The position numbers and the translations under genes are program-made. Positions 7,964 to 17,331 of a DNA stretch of 64,000 bases are shown here, in pieces. The DNA is from G963668435 sp963668435 (GTDB lineage Bacteria > Latescibacterota > Latescibacteria > Latescibacterales > Latescibacteraceae). Location of the stretch: the NCBI GenBank assembly GCA_963668435.2, contig CAXXSC010000008.1, positions 1,116,001-1,180,000 on the forward strand, written 5' to 3'. The notes under the pieces are model-generated. The model was not told the DNA's origin and made no database searches. It saw only the letters and a list, made by a program, of their open reading frames with translations. Numbering within the stretch: the stretch's first letter is position 1; every line of letters begins with the position of its first letter.

Positions 7964-8872
7964 TTATTCCGTACCGCCCTCTTCCGGATTTGTCCCGGTC
8001 GCAGTGGAAGGCGGGAAAATTTCGCCGCTGATCTCTTTCACGGCTTCGCTGATAGCCACTTCCTCATCCACTGACGCACGATCATACATGCTTTTCAGGT
8101 GCCCCAACGCCTTCTCGAAACGTATGCGTTTGAGACTGTTGATAGCCTCAATGCGCACAAATTTATTCTGATCGTTCAGAGCATCGACAAGTAACTCGCC
8201 CGCAAGCGTACTGTCACGGTACACCCATCCGCGGGCATCTTCCCACGCCCCGCCAAGGGCTTGGACAACTACATAGCGCACACGCTCGCTCTTATCCGCA
8301 AGCAGCGGAGCGAAATCGACAGAGGCAAGCTCGGCGCCCTCATCGAGACGGTAATTGTACAGAGACTGGATAGCCCTTACCCTGACACTGTCCTCGACAT
8401 CCCTGATCATGGGAAATATCTGCTTGACCGACGGGGTATAGTGGAGATGACCGAGCGCGACAACCGCGGCATAACGCACATCGCTTTCCTCGTCATCAAG
8501 CGCATCCACGAGGTAATCATAGGCCGTTTCGTGGCCGATTGTACCGAGTGACCAGCAGGCACGTGAGCGGATCGCAGTATTTTTGTGTGTAACAAGCTTT
8601 CCGAGCGGCCTGACCGCAAGCGTATCCGAAAGACTTCCAAGCACCTGCGTGGCAATGAAAACAAGCTGCTCATCATCGCTGTCGAGCAGATCGACAAGTT
8701 TCGTCACAGCCTCCCTGTCGCCGCTCCGCCTCATAAGCTGTCCGGCGGCATTGAAACGGACATTGGAATGCTCGCTTGACAGATCCTCGATAAGGTCATC
8801 CACAGAACGTGAACAACCGACATCGAACAACAGCACTATCGCGATTACCGCGTATATCCATTTCTTCGTCAC
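7964..8872 (-). CDS. HEAT-repeat lipoprotein
   Basis: An N-terminal membrane segment ends in the lipobox-like LLFDVGC at about residue 20, so the mature protein is probably lipid-anchored. From residue ~25 to ~280 there are roughly seven HEAT-like units of about 32 residues (for example AVTKLVDLLDSDDEQLV, AVRPLGKLVTHKNTAIRSRA, AYDYLVDALDDEESDVRYAA), which form an alpha-solenoid for protein binding. The tail (PPSTATGTNPEEGGTE) is polar. The start is GTG at 8872, behind a GGGGG run; the TTG at 8884 would overlap that run. The gene lies 36 bases after the flavodoxin-like gene. Partner unknown. Confidence 0.8.
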   Translation of the reverse strand: MTKKWIYAVIAIVLLFDVGCSRSVDDLIEDLSSEHSNVRFNAAGQLMRRSGDREAVTKLVDLLDSDDEQLVFIATQVLGSLSDTLAVRPLGKLVTHKNTAIRSRACWSLGTIGHETAYDYLVDALDDEESDVRYAAVVALGHLHYTPSVKQIFPMIRDVEDSVRVRAIQSLYNYRLDEGAELASVDFAPLLADKSERVRYVVVQALGGAWEDARGWVYRDSTLAGELLVDALNDQNKFVRIEAINSLKRIRFEKALGHLKSMYDRASVDEEVAISEAVKEISGEIFPPSTATGTNPEEGGTE

Positions 8873-8908
8873 CCGTACCCCCAATATGGTAAGTGATTAT
8901 GTTTTTAC

Positions 8909-9514
8909 CTACTTGCTTGTTGATGCATCTCCAATAGACGAAACCGAGGAACGCCCCAGTTTTTCAGCATCGTCCAATATTTGAGGACAATTCAACAGGG
9001 CGCCTTTTTCATCGACTCCCGGCACGTACAGTTCGTCATTCACCTTCATGTCTATCGCATCGAAAAAACAAGCCATCGTATCATGAAGGCCGCGAAAAAG
9101 ATCGGTGCCGCCAAGCCCCTTGTTCGCACCGGCGACAGCAAGCACCGCGCCATAACGCGCCAACGCAACATTTTCGTTCGCTTCGGTACGCTTTTCCGCT
9201 GCCCAGAAAATCTGACAGCGATCGATAAACGCCTTTCCCACGGAGGGAACATTCATGAAATACAACGGCGTGGATATAACAACAGCATCGGCCTTCATCA
9301 TGGACTCGCTTAAAGCCAGGAAATCGTCCTCCATAGGACAGAACCCGAATTTCCCGCAAATCCCGCAACCGTTGCAAGGCCGTATTTCTTGCTCGGCGAT
9401 CCTGACCGTCTCCGTCTCGGTTCCCTGTTGTTCAGCACCCCTGAGGAACGCGGAAAGAAGTAATTCCGAATTCCCATCTTTTCTCGGACTCATAGATATT
9501 GCTAGAAGGTTCAC
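8909..9514 (-). CDS. Flavodoxin-like NADPH-dependent FMN reductase family protein
   Basis: About 201 residues. The phosphate-binding loop SMSPRKDGNSELL is at the N-terminus. A Cys cluster, CNGCGICGKFGFC, follows at about residues 47-59 and then MEDDF, a pattern seen in iron-sulfur flavoproteins and related NAD(P)H-FMN reductases. A further flavin-contact region is VVISTPLYFMNVPS. The Cys spacing (CX2CX2CX5C) could hold an Fe-S cluster, but many family members use it only partly. GGAG stands 7 bases before GTG 9514; GTG 9520 is too close to it. Probable role: redox reactions in an oxygen-poor cytosol. Substrate unknown. Confidence 0.8.
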   Translation of the reverse strand: MNLLAISMSPRKDGNSELLLSAFLRGAEQQGTETETVRIAEQEIRPCNGCGICGKFGFCPMEDDFLALSESMMKADAVVISTPLYFMNVPSVGKAFIDRCQIFWAAEKRTEANENVALARYGAVLAVAGANKGLGGTDLFRGLHDTMACFFDAIDMKVNDELYVPGVDEKGALLNCPQILDDAEKLGRSSVSSIGDASTSK

Positions 9515-9613
9515 GTGCACACTCCAATAAAACCGGTACGCACCGGTACACTAACAATATATATTATTTTTTCGCCGCAACAACAGAAAAGAAGAATGTT
9601 TTTCCGCCTGCTA

Positions 9614-11296
9614 TCAAGTCATTTTGACATCTTTCAGCCGATTAACCGCCGCCGCGAGCTCTTCCCGCCTGAAAACGGCGAGGTCACCCATACAGCGGTT
9701 CGAAAGCGTATCGAGCCCCACAGTCTCCACACGCCGCATAACCTCGTCCACCGCGTCCTTGAGACTGCGTGAACGGTCGAGCAGACGGTGCAGGAGTGCA
9801 AGGCCGCGGGCAATACCGCGCGCCTGTGATGCGCTGACAAGCTGCGGCACCCTGGTCATGTCGATGAACTCGTCGCCATACTGGACATAGCCGACACCCT
9901 GCGGACGGATTTTCTGCTTTTCGTTCTCGAGAGGTGTCAGGCTCGCCCTGAGCGGCTGACGTCCACGAGGCCTTTTGATATTGATCTCTTCACCGGAAAC
10001 AGAAGCATTGGCGCCTTCTTTTGCCTGAGCAGTCGCATCGAGGACCTTGCCGCCTTTCATGAGTATGACAGTGTCGGCGACATCGAGGAAGTCCCCACTC
10101 GCAGAAAGAGATACAATCGACGAAACACCAATGCTCTTACTCAGTGCGGGAAGAATTTCCGGCAGTGAACTTATTGTGTTTTCGGCCTCGAGAAGCCCTT
10201 TCATGCGCGTATCGTTCTGAAGCAGCGCCGGAGCGGAGGTGTTCTCGTCGATCAGAAGCAGCGAACTGCCGATCTCGAGCGCCTCCATGACAGCGGCGGC
10301 CTGTGAATCGAGCATGGTGGCCCGTTTTATGCGGTATGACGATGTTTTTTCGTGATTGAATTTTCCGGAAATGAACGGGGATATATCCACATTCTCTATG
10401 CGCCGCCCATCCTCAGCCTGCACAAACATGGTATCGGCCGCACTGACAATGAACTCGCGCCCGTCGCCGGGAACGTGATTGTAGACTCCGGCCGAAATCG
10501 CCTGAAGCAGAAGTTCCTTGCCGCTATTGAGCCCGCCAGCGATAATGGTCACACCTTTCGGGATGCCCATGCCGCGGATTGTCCCACGGTTAGGGACATC
10601 GAGTGTTACCGACAGTTCCTGCGGCGAGCGGAATGATTTCCGGGTGTCGTCTTCTTTCCTGATCCCGGCAGGCACACTGCCGTCGGCAATGAAAGCAACC
10701 AGTCCGGCCGCATCGAGCCCTTTTCTGAGCGCAGTCGCGTCCTGGTAAGTCTCGATCCATTCGGTCAGTTTCTCGCTTTCAAAATTCTTGAAAAAGATGC
10801 TGCCGCGCACAACTCTCGGCAGACGGCGCATCAGAAGTTCCGACAGTGCCGGACCGGGAATCCTGCCCTTGTCATTGGGCAGATCGATGGAAAATCGAAC
10901 TTCGATCAGGCCGTTGTCGATCACAACCGAGCTGGTCTCAAGCATCTCCCTGCCCGGACGGTCGATATAGAATTTTCCGCCGCCAGCCTGTTTTTTCATG
11001 GACAGGCCGGTGGTTTTCCCCGAAAATTCACGGGTGAAGAAATCGCGAAGCGCCACCTCACCCTCTTTCGTGTTGAAAATCACCTGTGGTATTTCGGCAT
11101 CGGCGATCTTTACCCTGAGCCTTGCACGTACCGGTGAACGGTCTGCATCTTGCGGCACCGAGTCCATAAAAAGATCGAAATCCGGGAAACGGTATTCACC
11201 GGCAAGTCTCGGATAGTCTTTCAGACGTTTCGATGCCAGCGAGGTTATTTTTTCCTCGAGAGCCTGTAGTGATTTCATTGACTGCTCAACTTTCAT
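9614..11296 (-). CDS. ABC-class predicted ATPase (PF09818-like) with altered P-loop
   Basis: The 560-residue protein matches the 'predicted ATPase of the ABC class' layout: an N-terminal domain with the RFSIDLPNDKGRIPG block, the nucleotide-binding segment GVTIIAGGLNSGKELLLQAI near residue 250, then VYNHVPGDGREFIVS, a LLLIDENTSAPALL Walker B-like block near 340, and a late GDEFIDMTRVPQLVS segment. In the family the P-loop usually ends GKS(T); here GK is followed by Glu, removing the residue that normally coordinates Mg2+. The function of the family is unknown. An alternative start is the ATG at 11278. It begins 11 bases after the amidotransferase stop, so the two are probably co-transcribed. 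Confidence 0.8.
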   Translation of the reverse strand: MKVEQSMKSLQALEEKITSLASKRLKDYPRLAGEYRFPDFDLFMDSVPQDADRSPVRARLRVKIADAEIPQVIFNTKEGEVALRDFFTREFSGKTTGLSMKKQAGGGKFYIDRPGREMLETSSVVIDNGLIEVRFSIDLPNDKGRIPGPALSELLMRRLPRVVRGSIFFKNFESEKLTEWIETYQDATALRKGLDAAGLVAFIADGSVPAGIRKEDDTRKSFRSPQELSVTLDVPNRGTIRGMGIPKGVTIIAGGLNSGKELLLQAISAGVYNHVPGDGREFIVSAADTMFVQAEDGRRIENVDISPFISGKFNHEKTSSYRIKRATMLDSQAAAVMEALEIGSSLLLIDENTSAPALLQNDTRMKGLLEAENTISSLPEILPALSKSIGVSSIVSLSASGDFLDVADTVILMKGGKVLDATAQAKEGANASVSGEEINIKRPRGRQPLRASLTPLENEKQKIRPQGVGYVQYGDEFIDMTRVPQLVSASQARGIARGLALLHRLLDRSRSLKDAVDEVMRRVETVGLDTLSNRCMGDLAVFRREELAAAVNRLKDVKMT

Positions 11297-11307
11297 TTAT
11301 ATTGTCG

Positions 11308-12009
11308 TCATTTATTTTCCAGCGACAGGAGACGGTCTAAAAGCGTGTAAAGATTCTTTTCCGTCCCGGCAAGTTCGCCCATACGGCCTGTAATGTGTTC
11401 TTCAGGTTGCGTCCACGGGCCGCCATCGATCTCATCACCGCAATTTTCGAGAAACAGCCGGACACTTTCCTCCGTGCTCTCGAGATGATATTGCAGGGCA
11501 AGCACCCGATCGTCATAGACAAAAGCCTGCGAGGCACAGGCATCGCTTTCCGCAAGCAATTCGCATCCCTTAGGCGGCGTAAAAACCTCGCCGTGCCAGT
11601 GAAACGCCATGAACGTTTCGGGAAGCGCCCCCATCACGGCGGAGTCCTTCCCCGCCCCGGTCAGACGTACGGGAAAGAAACCGATCTCGCGATGCGGCCC
11701 TTTCGCTACGGAACCGCCGAGAACCTCGGCGATGAGCTGTGCGCCAAGACAGACACCGACAACCCGTTTTCCCGCCCCGACAGCCGCGGCGATAACGCGT
11801 TTTTCAGCGATGAGCCAGGGATAAGCCGCCTCGTCATGAACACTCATCGGGCCGCCCATGACAAGCAGCCAGTCATACTCAGCCGGTTTCGGAGGGATAT
11901 CGCCAAGGTACATATGGCATTCGCTCAACTCGAAACCGCGCTCACTTGCCCAACGGCCGATATTTCCCGGCCCCTCGAACGGAACATGCTGTATGACAGT
12001 CATCCTCAT
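11308..12009 (-). CDS. Class I glutamine amidotransferase (GMP synthase-like domain)
   Basis: A 233-residue stand-alone GATase-1 domain. The nucleophilic Cys is in GVCLGAQLIAEVLGG at about residue 90. FHWHGEVF lies near 150. The catalytic His-Glu pair is ALQYHLEST near 185. It hydrolyses glutamine to ammonia for a partner or, as in several single-domain relatives, acts on gamma-glutamyl compounds. No synthetase partner is adjacent: its neighbours are an ABC-class ATPase and a heparinase-like gene. The exact acceptor is unknown. Confidence 0.8.
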   Translation of the reverse strand: MRMTVIQHVPFEGPGNIGRWASERGFELSECHMYLGDIPPKPAEYDWLLVMGGPMSVHDEAAYPWLIAEKRVIAAAVGAGKRVVGVCLGAQLIAEVLGGSVAKGPHREIGFFPVRLTGAGKDSAVMGALPETFMAFHWHGEVFTPPKGCELLAESDACASQAFVYDDRVLALQYHLESTEESVRLFLENCGDEIDGGPWTQPEEHITGRMGELAGTEKNLYTLLDRLLSLENK

Positions 12010-12092
12010 GGCAGAACCCGATTTTGAATTACAGCCTCGTAATATAACACATTATTCCGACAATTAACAGTACGCATTAGCAAAACTGCCCA

Positions 12093-15000
12093 TCAGCGTA
12101 TGGCAATCTCACCGCTTCCGGCAGGAATATCGATCGAAAAGCCATTCTTTTTGCTGAAACGCCAGCCACGGTATTTCTCGCCATTGAGTGAAACGAGCTT
12201 TGGTTTCGACGAGAGGCGGAATGTCAGTTTCGTGTCCTTTTCCGCCGAATAATCGAGGGTCATGACCTCTCCCCCGCGGAATGCCAGCGAAACGGGATTG
12301 TCGGCGGAAAACAGCACACCCGCCTTATCTGAAAGTTTCGTCGCCCGCATGGCAATATAGCCCGTTGCGGTTGTGCCGTAAACGAGCGCGTCGGTGCTCA
12401 TATCCCCGGCACTGTATTCCACAGCGTATTTCGACGCCGAAGTATTGACATAAATATCATTCCCGGCCAGATTCATCGAAACTGAACTGTCGCCGGAGTT
12501 TTCAGCGAGACCGTCAATAACGGAATCGTCGGTGGAAAGCACATTGACAAATGTCGTCGCCGTGCCCTTTCCCGCGATATTGCCGGAAAGTTCGAGATAG
12601 CCGCGCGCTTTCATGGTCACCGCTTTCCTGACATCGAACTCGGCAAGAGTCATCGGGCGCTTGTGAATGACCGAATCGAAACTATCCGGCGCGACAGTCT
12701 TAATCCTGAGCCGCCTGCCCTCGCGTTCGACCGCCGCCTCACTGCCGTTAATGGATAGATCGTCGCGATGCTGCGTATGGAAACGAAGGTCGACCGTTTC
12801 AGCCTCGCCAGCGCCAACAACCTCGTCGATAAGCACGACAGTCCTCGGCTCTATATAAAGCACGCTCCTGCGGAGATAATCCAGCTTGCCCTTATAAATG
12901 GCATCGAGACGGCCCGAGGCGAACCCACCGCCGTCGAACACGAGGAAATCACTCAGTTTCGCGAAACGGTCCCATGCTTTGACATCGTGGAGAAGGTCAC
13001 CGGCGATCTGGCTTTCCGGATTCTTGTCGACCAGCACACAGTTGTGGCCGCCCGGCTGGATAACGAGTTTCTGATACCAGGGATCGTCATAATAATCGCT
13101 CTTGCCCAGTTCTTTCAGGAAAACCTCTCCCCTGTCGGCAAGATAGAAACTCCCCTGGTCGAAATGCTGGTGATTGTAGAAAGGACCGCAGCGGAAGAGG
13201 AATGCGAAATCGTCATGCTGGAAACCGCTTCTGAACACGACCGTATCGATTTCCTCAAAACGCCTGATCCTCGGCAGGGCCTCGGGATCGGCAGAGGGAA
13301 CAGATTCGTCCATGAGGAAAAGATCGGCATCGGAACGCCCCGGAGTCAGATCGTAAAGCCAGCGGTAATAAGGATTTTTTGTTTTCGCGATTGTCCAGGT
13401 GAAATTGGACAGTGCACCAAGGCCGGTCGAGGTATCACCCCAGTCATAGAGCGCTTTCGTCTCGCGATCTAGCTGGTACGGAATAATATCGAGTGCCTTG
13501 TATGTTTTCGGCGGGAATGTAAGACCGAAAGTCCGTTCAAGCGCCGGCATGGCTATATTCACACAGTGCATGGCATGATTGAGATAGGAAAATCCCTCGC
13601 CATAGCTGTCCGGCCCGAAACCGTTGATTATCAGCGCGTTAAGCTTGAGGATCATACCGGTCATATACGGCTCCAGCTCCTCGGCTGGATAATCGTTCAT
13701 GATCGCCAGCGCGCAGGAAATACCGCCCGCGGTCACATCACCGATCCAGTTCGAGGTGCAGGAGGACACACGGTTGTCGCGGACATATTCCTTGAAAACC
13801 TCGGTGACCCCCTTGGAATACAGCGCCCCGGCGACTTTTTTGCGCTCCTCGCCGCTGAAACGGTCAGCGACCATATCGTAACCGACTGCCATATCGAGCA
13901 GTTTCTGCCCCACCGGCCAGTAGGTAAACTGCCCCTGGTTGAGAATGTGCGGATGAACAAAGGAGGGCCAGTCAGCCATCTTGAGAAGCGCCTGACGTGC
14001 CGCATCACCCGCCTCGCTGTCACCGCTTACACCGTAGACGACACCGTTGCTGCGAATGTAGCTCGCGGGCTGGCCGATAGCATTGATATAGCCGCCGTAA
14101 GTGGGCAGCCAGTATACCTCGTCATAGGCATCGAGATTGTAGTTGAAATCGTTGTAATCGTAGTTCTGACGGTAATTCTCTGCACGGCGAACGATTCCAT
14201 CGAACACCGTTTTCATGCGGCCGTCGGCAACTTTCCCCCGGATAGCGGCCTGATCTGTTGCGGCCATGAGAATGCGGGGATTGTCCTCCGGCGCGTCGGC
14301 TTTCTTAATCAGGAACACGAGGCTTGAGGAAATCGTATCATCTTTCTTGTCCTCTGAGTTGGCATGGATCGTGGCCCGCCAGAGACCCGCCATAATGCTT
14401 GAGCGCTTGCCAAGGCTGACTGTGGCTGACCAACTGCCATCCTGCCGATTTCTCCTCATGCGGAAATGACGCTCGTCATCGTCGGTAAGGGCCCTTGTCA
14501 GGGTAAGTGCCGCGGAACCTATGTTGATGGGGGATTTTGCCGTGATAATAATTTTGCCGCCCTCGACAAAATGTGTCCCGGCGATGGCATCGTCCCACTC
14601 CGTGAGTTTATGGACGACTGGGCTGACAAACTCCCACGAGGACTCCCGGTAGCCGTTGACAGCAAAATCATCGAGACCGAACCTGAGCAGATTTTCGGGA
14701 TCGGCATCGGGACAGAGCGCCATTATTGCAACAGCATCGAGCCTGCGGATTTTTCCGGCGGTCATATCGGCGAATTTAAGCGAGCAGTCACGCCAGCTTT
14801 CACGTGCATTGAATGAAATATCTCTTACAACCGACTCGCCATCACCGAATGCAAGTTTCACCCTGACACCGTCGATATCACGGTTGCTCTTGACATAGGC
14901 CCTGAAGGAAAGAACACTTCCGTCATCGACATACATGCCGACTATTTTTCTGACGCCGAACATGTAATCGATGTTGTAATTCGGGGTAATCTCGCGGAAA

Positions 15001-15224
15001 AGCGAGCGATTATCGGCAGGAACAGCCTTGAGCGGTTTCACCCATATCGTGGGATCGTATGCGGTGTCCTGCGAGGGAGGATACGAGGACCAGGCGCCAA
15101 CCGATCCGCTCTCAAAATCGGCCCGATATGTAAACTCCTCGAGTACAGGCCCGGCCAGGATCAGGCGTGACCCACCAAGCACCACGATGAAAAAGACGGC
15201 AATACAAAGAGCAGATTTTTTCAT
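12093..15224 (-). CDS. Secreted heparinase II/III-family polysaccharide lyase-like protein
   Basis: The 1043-residue protein has a signal peptide (MKKSALCIAVFFIVVLGG..., cleavage near ILAGP). Residues ~25-190 form a beta-sandwich carbohydrate-binding-like region. Residues ~310-640 are the alpha-toroid (DUF4962-like), with repeated aromatic motifs such as YDEVYWLPTYGGY. A heparinase II/III domain follows, with the metal/catalytic element NHQHFDQGSF near residue 685 and SVLYIEPRTVVLIDEV after it. Such enzymes cleave uronic-acid polysaccharides (heparin-like, alginate or ulvan-like) by beta-elimination in the periplasm or outside. GGGGG lies about 9 bases before the ATG. No SusC/D or sulfatase genes accompany it, so it is not in a typical utilisation locus. 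The substrate cannot be assigned. Confidence 0.8.
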   Translation of the reverse strand: MKKSALCIAVFFIVVLGGSRLILAGPVLEEFTYRADFESGSVGAWSSYPPSQDTAYDPTIWVKPLKAVPADNRSLFREITPNYNIDYMFGVRKIVGMYVDDGSVLSFRAYVKSNRDIDGVRVKLAFGDGESVVRDISFNARESWRDCSLKFADMTAGKIRRLDAVAIMALCPDADPENLLRFGLDDFAVNGYRESSWEFVSPVVHKLTEWDDAIAGTHFVEGGKIIITAKSPINIGSAALTLTRALTDDDERHFRMRRNRQDGSWSATVSLGKRSSIMAGLWRATIHANSEDKKDDTISSSLVFLIKKADAPEDNPRILMAATDQAAIRGKVADGRMKTVFDGIVRRAENYRQNYDYNDFNYNLDAYDEVYWLPTYGGYINAIGQPASYIRSNGVVYGVSGDSEAGDAARQALLKMADWPSFVHPHILNQGQFTYWPVGQKLLDMAVGYDMVADRFSGEERKKVAGALYSKGVTEVFKEYVRDNRVSSCTSNWIGDVTAGGISCALAIMNDYPAEELEPYMTGMILKLNALIINGFGPDSYGEGFSYLNHAMHCVNIAMPALERTFGLTFPPKTYKALDIIPYQLDRETKALYDWGDTSTGLGALSNFTWTIAKTKNPYYRWLYDLTPGRSDADLFLMDESVPSADPEALPRIRRFEEIDTVVFRSGFQHDDFAFLFRCGPFYNHQHFDQGSFYLADRGEVFLKELGKSDYYDDPWYQKLVIQPGGHNCVLVDKNPESQIAGDLLHDVKAWDRFAKLSDFLVFDGGGFASGRLDAIYKGKLDYLRRSVLYIEPRTVVLIDEVVGAGEAETVDLRFHTQHRDDLSINGSEAAVEREGRRLRIKTVAPDSFDSVIHKRPMTLAEFDVRKAVTMKARGYLELSGNIAGKGTATTFVNVLSTDDSVIDGLAENSGDSSVSMNLAGNDIYVNTSASKYAVEYSAGDMSTDALVYGTTATGYIAMRATKLSDKAGVLFSADNPVSLAFRGGEVMTLDYSAEKDTKLTFRLSSKPKLVSLNGEKYRGWRFSKKNGFSIDIPAGSGEIAIR

Positions 15225-15273
15225 GGATGTCGCCCCCTTAAATTATTGTTATAGTATCATTTATTACATAATG

Positions 15274-15657
15274 CTATTTTCCCGATTCAAGCACGACCAC
15301 CGCAGCGGCTGTCCCGCTGTCATGTGTTATGGAAAGAAAGCTCGCAGTAACACCAAGCGCCTCGGCAAACTCTTTCGCCTTTCCATGCAGCACGAGCACA
15401 GGTGCGCTGTCCGGTTTTCGTGTAACCTCGACATTCCTGAAACCGCCGGCACTGTCCCATCCCCGGCCTAAAGCCTTGAACGCCGCCTCCTTGGCTGCAA
15501 AACGCGCCGCGATACTTTCCCAGGACGATTTTTTCGCGAAACAGTATTCGCGCTCTTCCTCGGTCAATATCCGTCTGATAAAACGGTCGCCATGACGTTC
15601 GCAGGCATCCCGGATACGCTCTATACGGCAGAGATCAATACCAATACCGACAATCAT
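15274..15657 (-). CDS. acpS: Holo-[acyl-carrier-protein] synthase
   Basis: A 127-residue protein with the AcpS signatures GIGIDLCRIERI at the N-terminus and RFAAKEAAFKALGRG near residue 55 (Asp8-type and Glu58-type Mg2+ ligands present). ITHDSGTAAAVVV forms the last strand. It transfers 4'-phosphopantetheine from CoA to apo-ACP in the cytosol, activating fatty-acid synthesis. Length is normal for the trimeric AcpS type. It is 49 bases upstream of the heparinase gene on the same strand, which is probably coincidental. Its upstream region is divergent from the secreted-protein gene at 15927. Confidence 0.93.
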   Translation of the reverse strand: MIVGIGIDLCRIERIRDACERHGDRFIRRILTEEEREYCFAKKSSWESIAARFAAKEAAFKALGRGWDSAGGFRNVEVTRKPDSAPVLVLHGKAKEFAEALGVTASFLSITHDSGTAAAVVVLESGK

Positions 15658-15926
15658 TCAATAATTCCAATATATAATGAGTGATAATTACGTCCAACTC
15701 TCAAAATAACATGCACGGCTAAAAAATGAAACTCATAGTTTGTCAAAGCGGTATTTTCGAATGATTCAGCCCAGCAAAGCGACGCTCCCCGGCGGGCGGT
15801 TAACAATTTTTAACATTTTTTGATTTTCCGGCAAATACGATTAAACCAATTGTCCTCACCGCCTGTCAATTAAGTGTGTCGTCCTTGACGGCATATATAT
15901 CCCATCAATTACAGGAGGACGGAAAC

Positions 15927-16400
15927 ATGGTTCAGTCGCGGGTTACACTCATTGCAGTGCTCGCAGTCATTGCCGTTATGCTCTGTTCCACAGCATATTC
16001 CGCAAACGATGATCCGGTTACAGTCGCTGGCATTCTGAAGGACGCGAAATGCGCATTCTCCGATGACCAGCAGAAAGATTATGACGGTATCGATTTCGAA
16101 AACGGTCGCGAGGCTTTCAGAACGCTGTTCGGACTGTTCAGTGAAAAACAGAACAAAGCGCTTATCAAAGCGCTCGGTTCCCGCGAGGGACGTAATGGCG
16201 GAGAACACCCCCGCTACCTCATGCAGGTTGTCATGTTCGAAAAGGCAGGCTGTCCGCTGACCAAAGGTCAGATCGACAAATTGCTCAAACTGCCTGACGA
16301 ACGCGGCTCCCGCGAAGAAGCGCAGAAAATCTACACCGACAAGCAGCGGGATGAAATGCAGAAACGTTTCCAGGGCCGCCGCGGCGGCAGAAACAACTGA
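15927..16400 (+). CDS. Small secreted protein of unknown function
   Basis: About 157 residues. A strong AGGAGG sits 7 bases before the ATG. The signal peptide is MVQSRVTLIAVLAVIAVML..., with cleavage after STAYSA. The mature part has two Cys (DAKCAF and KAGCPLT), is largely helical and charged, and ends in a basic Arg/Gly tail (KRFQGRRGGRNN). The segment KAGCPLTKGQIDKLLKLPDE resembles loops in periplasmic metal/stress sensors of the Spy/CpxP type, but similarity is too weak to assign. It is a single-gene unit: divergent from acpS and closed by a strong terminator 42 bases downstream. A well-translated exported protein is likely; function unknown. Confidence 0.75.
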   Translation: MVQSRVTLIAVLAVIAVMLCSTAYSANDDPVTVAGILKDAKCAFSDDQQKDYDGIDFENGREAFRTLFGLFSEKQNKALIKALGSREGRNGGEHPRYLMQVVMFEKAGCPLTKGQIDKLLKLPDERGSREEAQKIYTDKQRDEMQKRFQGRRGGRNN

Positions 16401-16442
16401 CCCTCCTGCCTGTCAAAAAGATTAAACAGCAAAAACCCCTCG

Positions 16443-16477
16443 ATCCCCCGGCCTGCACCGGGGGATTTATTTTTTTG
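16443..16477 (+). terminator. Rho-independent terminator after the small secreted protein
   Basis: ATCCCCCGG (16443-16451) pairs perfectly with CCGGGGGAT (16458-16466) across a 6-base loop, followed by TTATTTTTTT. It isolates the secreted-protein gene from the heme operon. Confidence 0.9.
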
Positions 16478-16674
16478 TTGCTCGATACCGTTACTATGAG
16501 GCTGCTTTTCACACTGACAGGTGCACCCGCTAGTGTCCGGATCATGTTACAGCCATGAATTATCACCATATTGGCGCACCGTTTTATTGGAAGCTATTCC
16601 CAATCTTCCTTTATTTTCCGGCGATTTTTGTGTATATTGATATTTTGTGCGGCTTTTGCCATATGGAGTGTTCA

Positions 16675-17331
16675 ATGAAAGCGGAATGCAGCCCATTCAA
16701 TCCTCTGCCGGTCTTTCTGGCGGTCAACGGGAAACCGTGCACCGTGATCGGCGGCGGATCTGTCGCGGGCAGAAAATGCGCAGACCTTATCGAGGCCGGT
16801 GCCGATATCACTGTCATAGCGGTCCATGCAGATGAAAGCATTGTACGTCTCGCCGAAAAAGGCGCGTTAAAACTTCTGGCGCGGAAATACAGCCCGGGAG
16901 ACCTCAAAGGCGCTTTCATCGTGTTCGCGGCAACCAATGACAACGAGGTCAACAAGGCGGTCTGGCAGGAAGCGGAGGAAGCCGGCATCCCGGTGAATGT
17001 GATCGATGTGCCCGCCCTCTGCAATTTCTATTCGGGCTCGGTCCTTAAACGCGGCCCCCTTCAGATAGCGATCTCAACCAACGGCTGCTGTCCCGCGCTC
17101 GCGAAAGCGATACGGCATGACCTCGAAGACCGCTTTCCCGCCGATTATGGCGACTATATCGCGGCGGCAGGTGAGATCAGGCAGCGCATACTGGCGGACA
17201 CAAATTTCGACAGCACGACGAAACGGACACTTATCGAGTATCTCGTTCAACAGGAATACATAGACCTTTATCATGCATCCGGCATGGAAGCAGTATGGGA
17301 CAGACTACGGAAAATCAGTTCTACCTCTTAG
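16675..17331 (+). CDS. Precorrin-2 dehydrogenase / sirohydrochlorin ferrochelatase-like (Met8p/SirC/CysG N-domain)
   Basis: A 218-residue protein with the NAD-binding loop VIGGGSVAGRKCADLI near residue 24, then FAATNDNEVNKAVW, VNVIDVPALCNFY and IAISTNGCCPALAKAIR. It oxidises precorrin-2 to sirohydrochlorin; Met8p relatives also insert Fe2+. No separate sirohydrochlorin ferrochelatase (CbiK/SirB) is in the window, so dual activity is plausible; the Asp of VNVIDV is retained. The start at 16675 has GGAG six bases upstream; longer frames (16663, 16555) do not. The 3' end overlaps hemA by 37 bases. It is the first gene of the heme operon. Confidence 0.88.
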   Translation: MKAECSPFNPLPVFLAVNGKPCTVIGGGSVAGRKCADLIEAGADITVIAVHADESIVRLAEKGALKLLARKYSPGDLKGAFIVFAATNDNEVNKAVWQEAEEAGIPVNVIDVPALCNFYSGSVLKRGPLQIAISTNGCCPALAKAIRHDLEDRFPADYGDYIAAAGEIRQRILADTNFDSTTKRTLIEYLVQQEYIDLYHASGMEAVWDRLRKISSTS

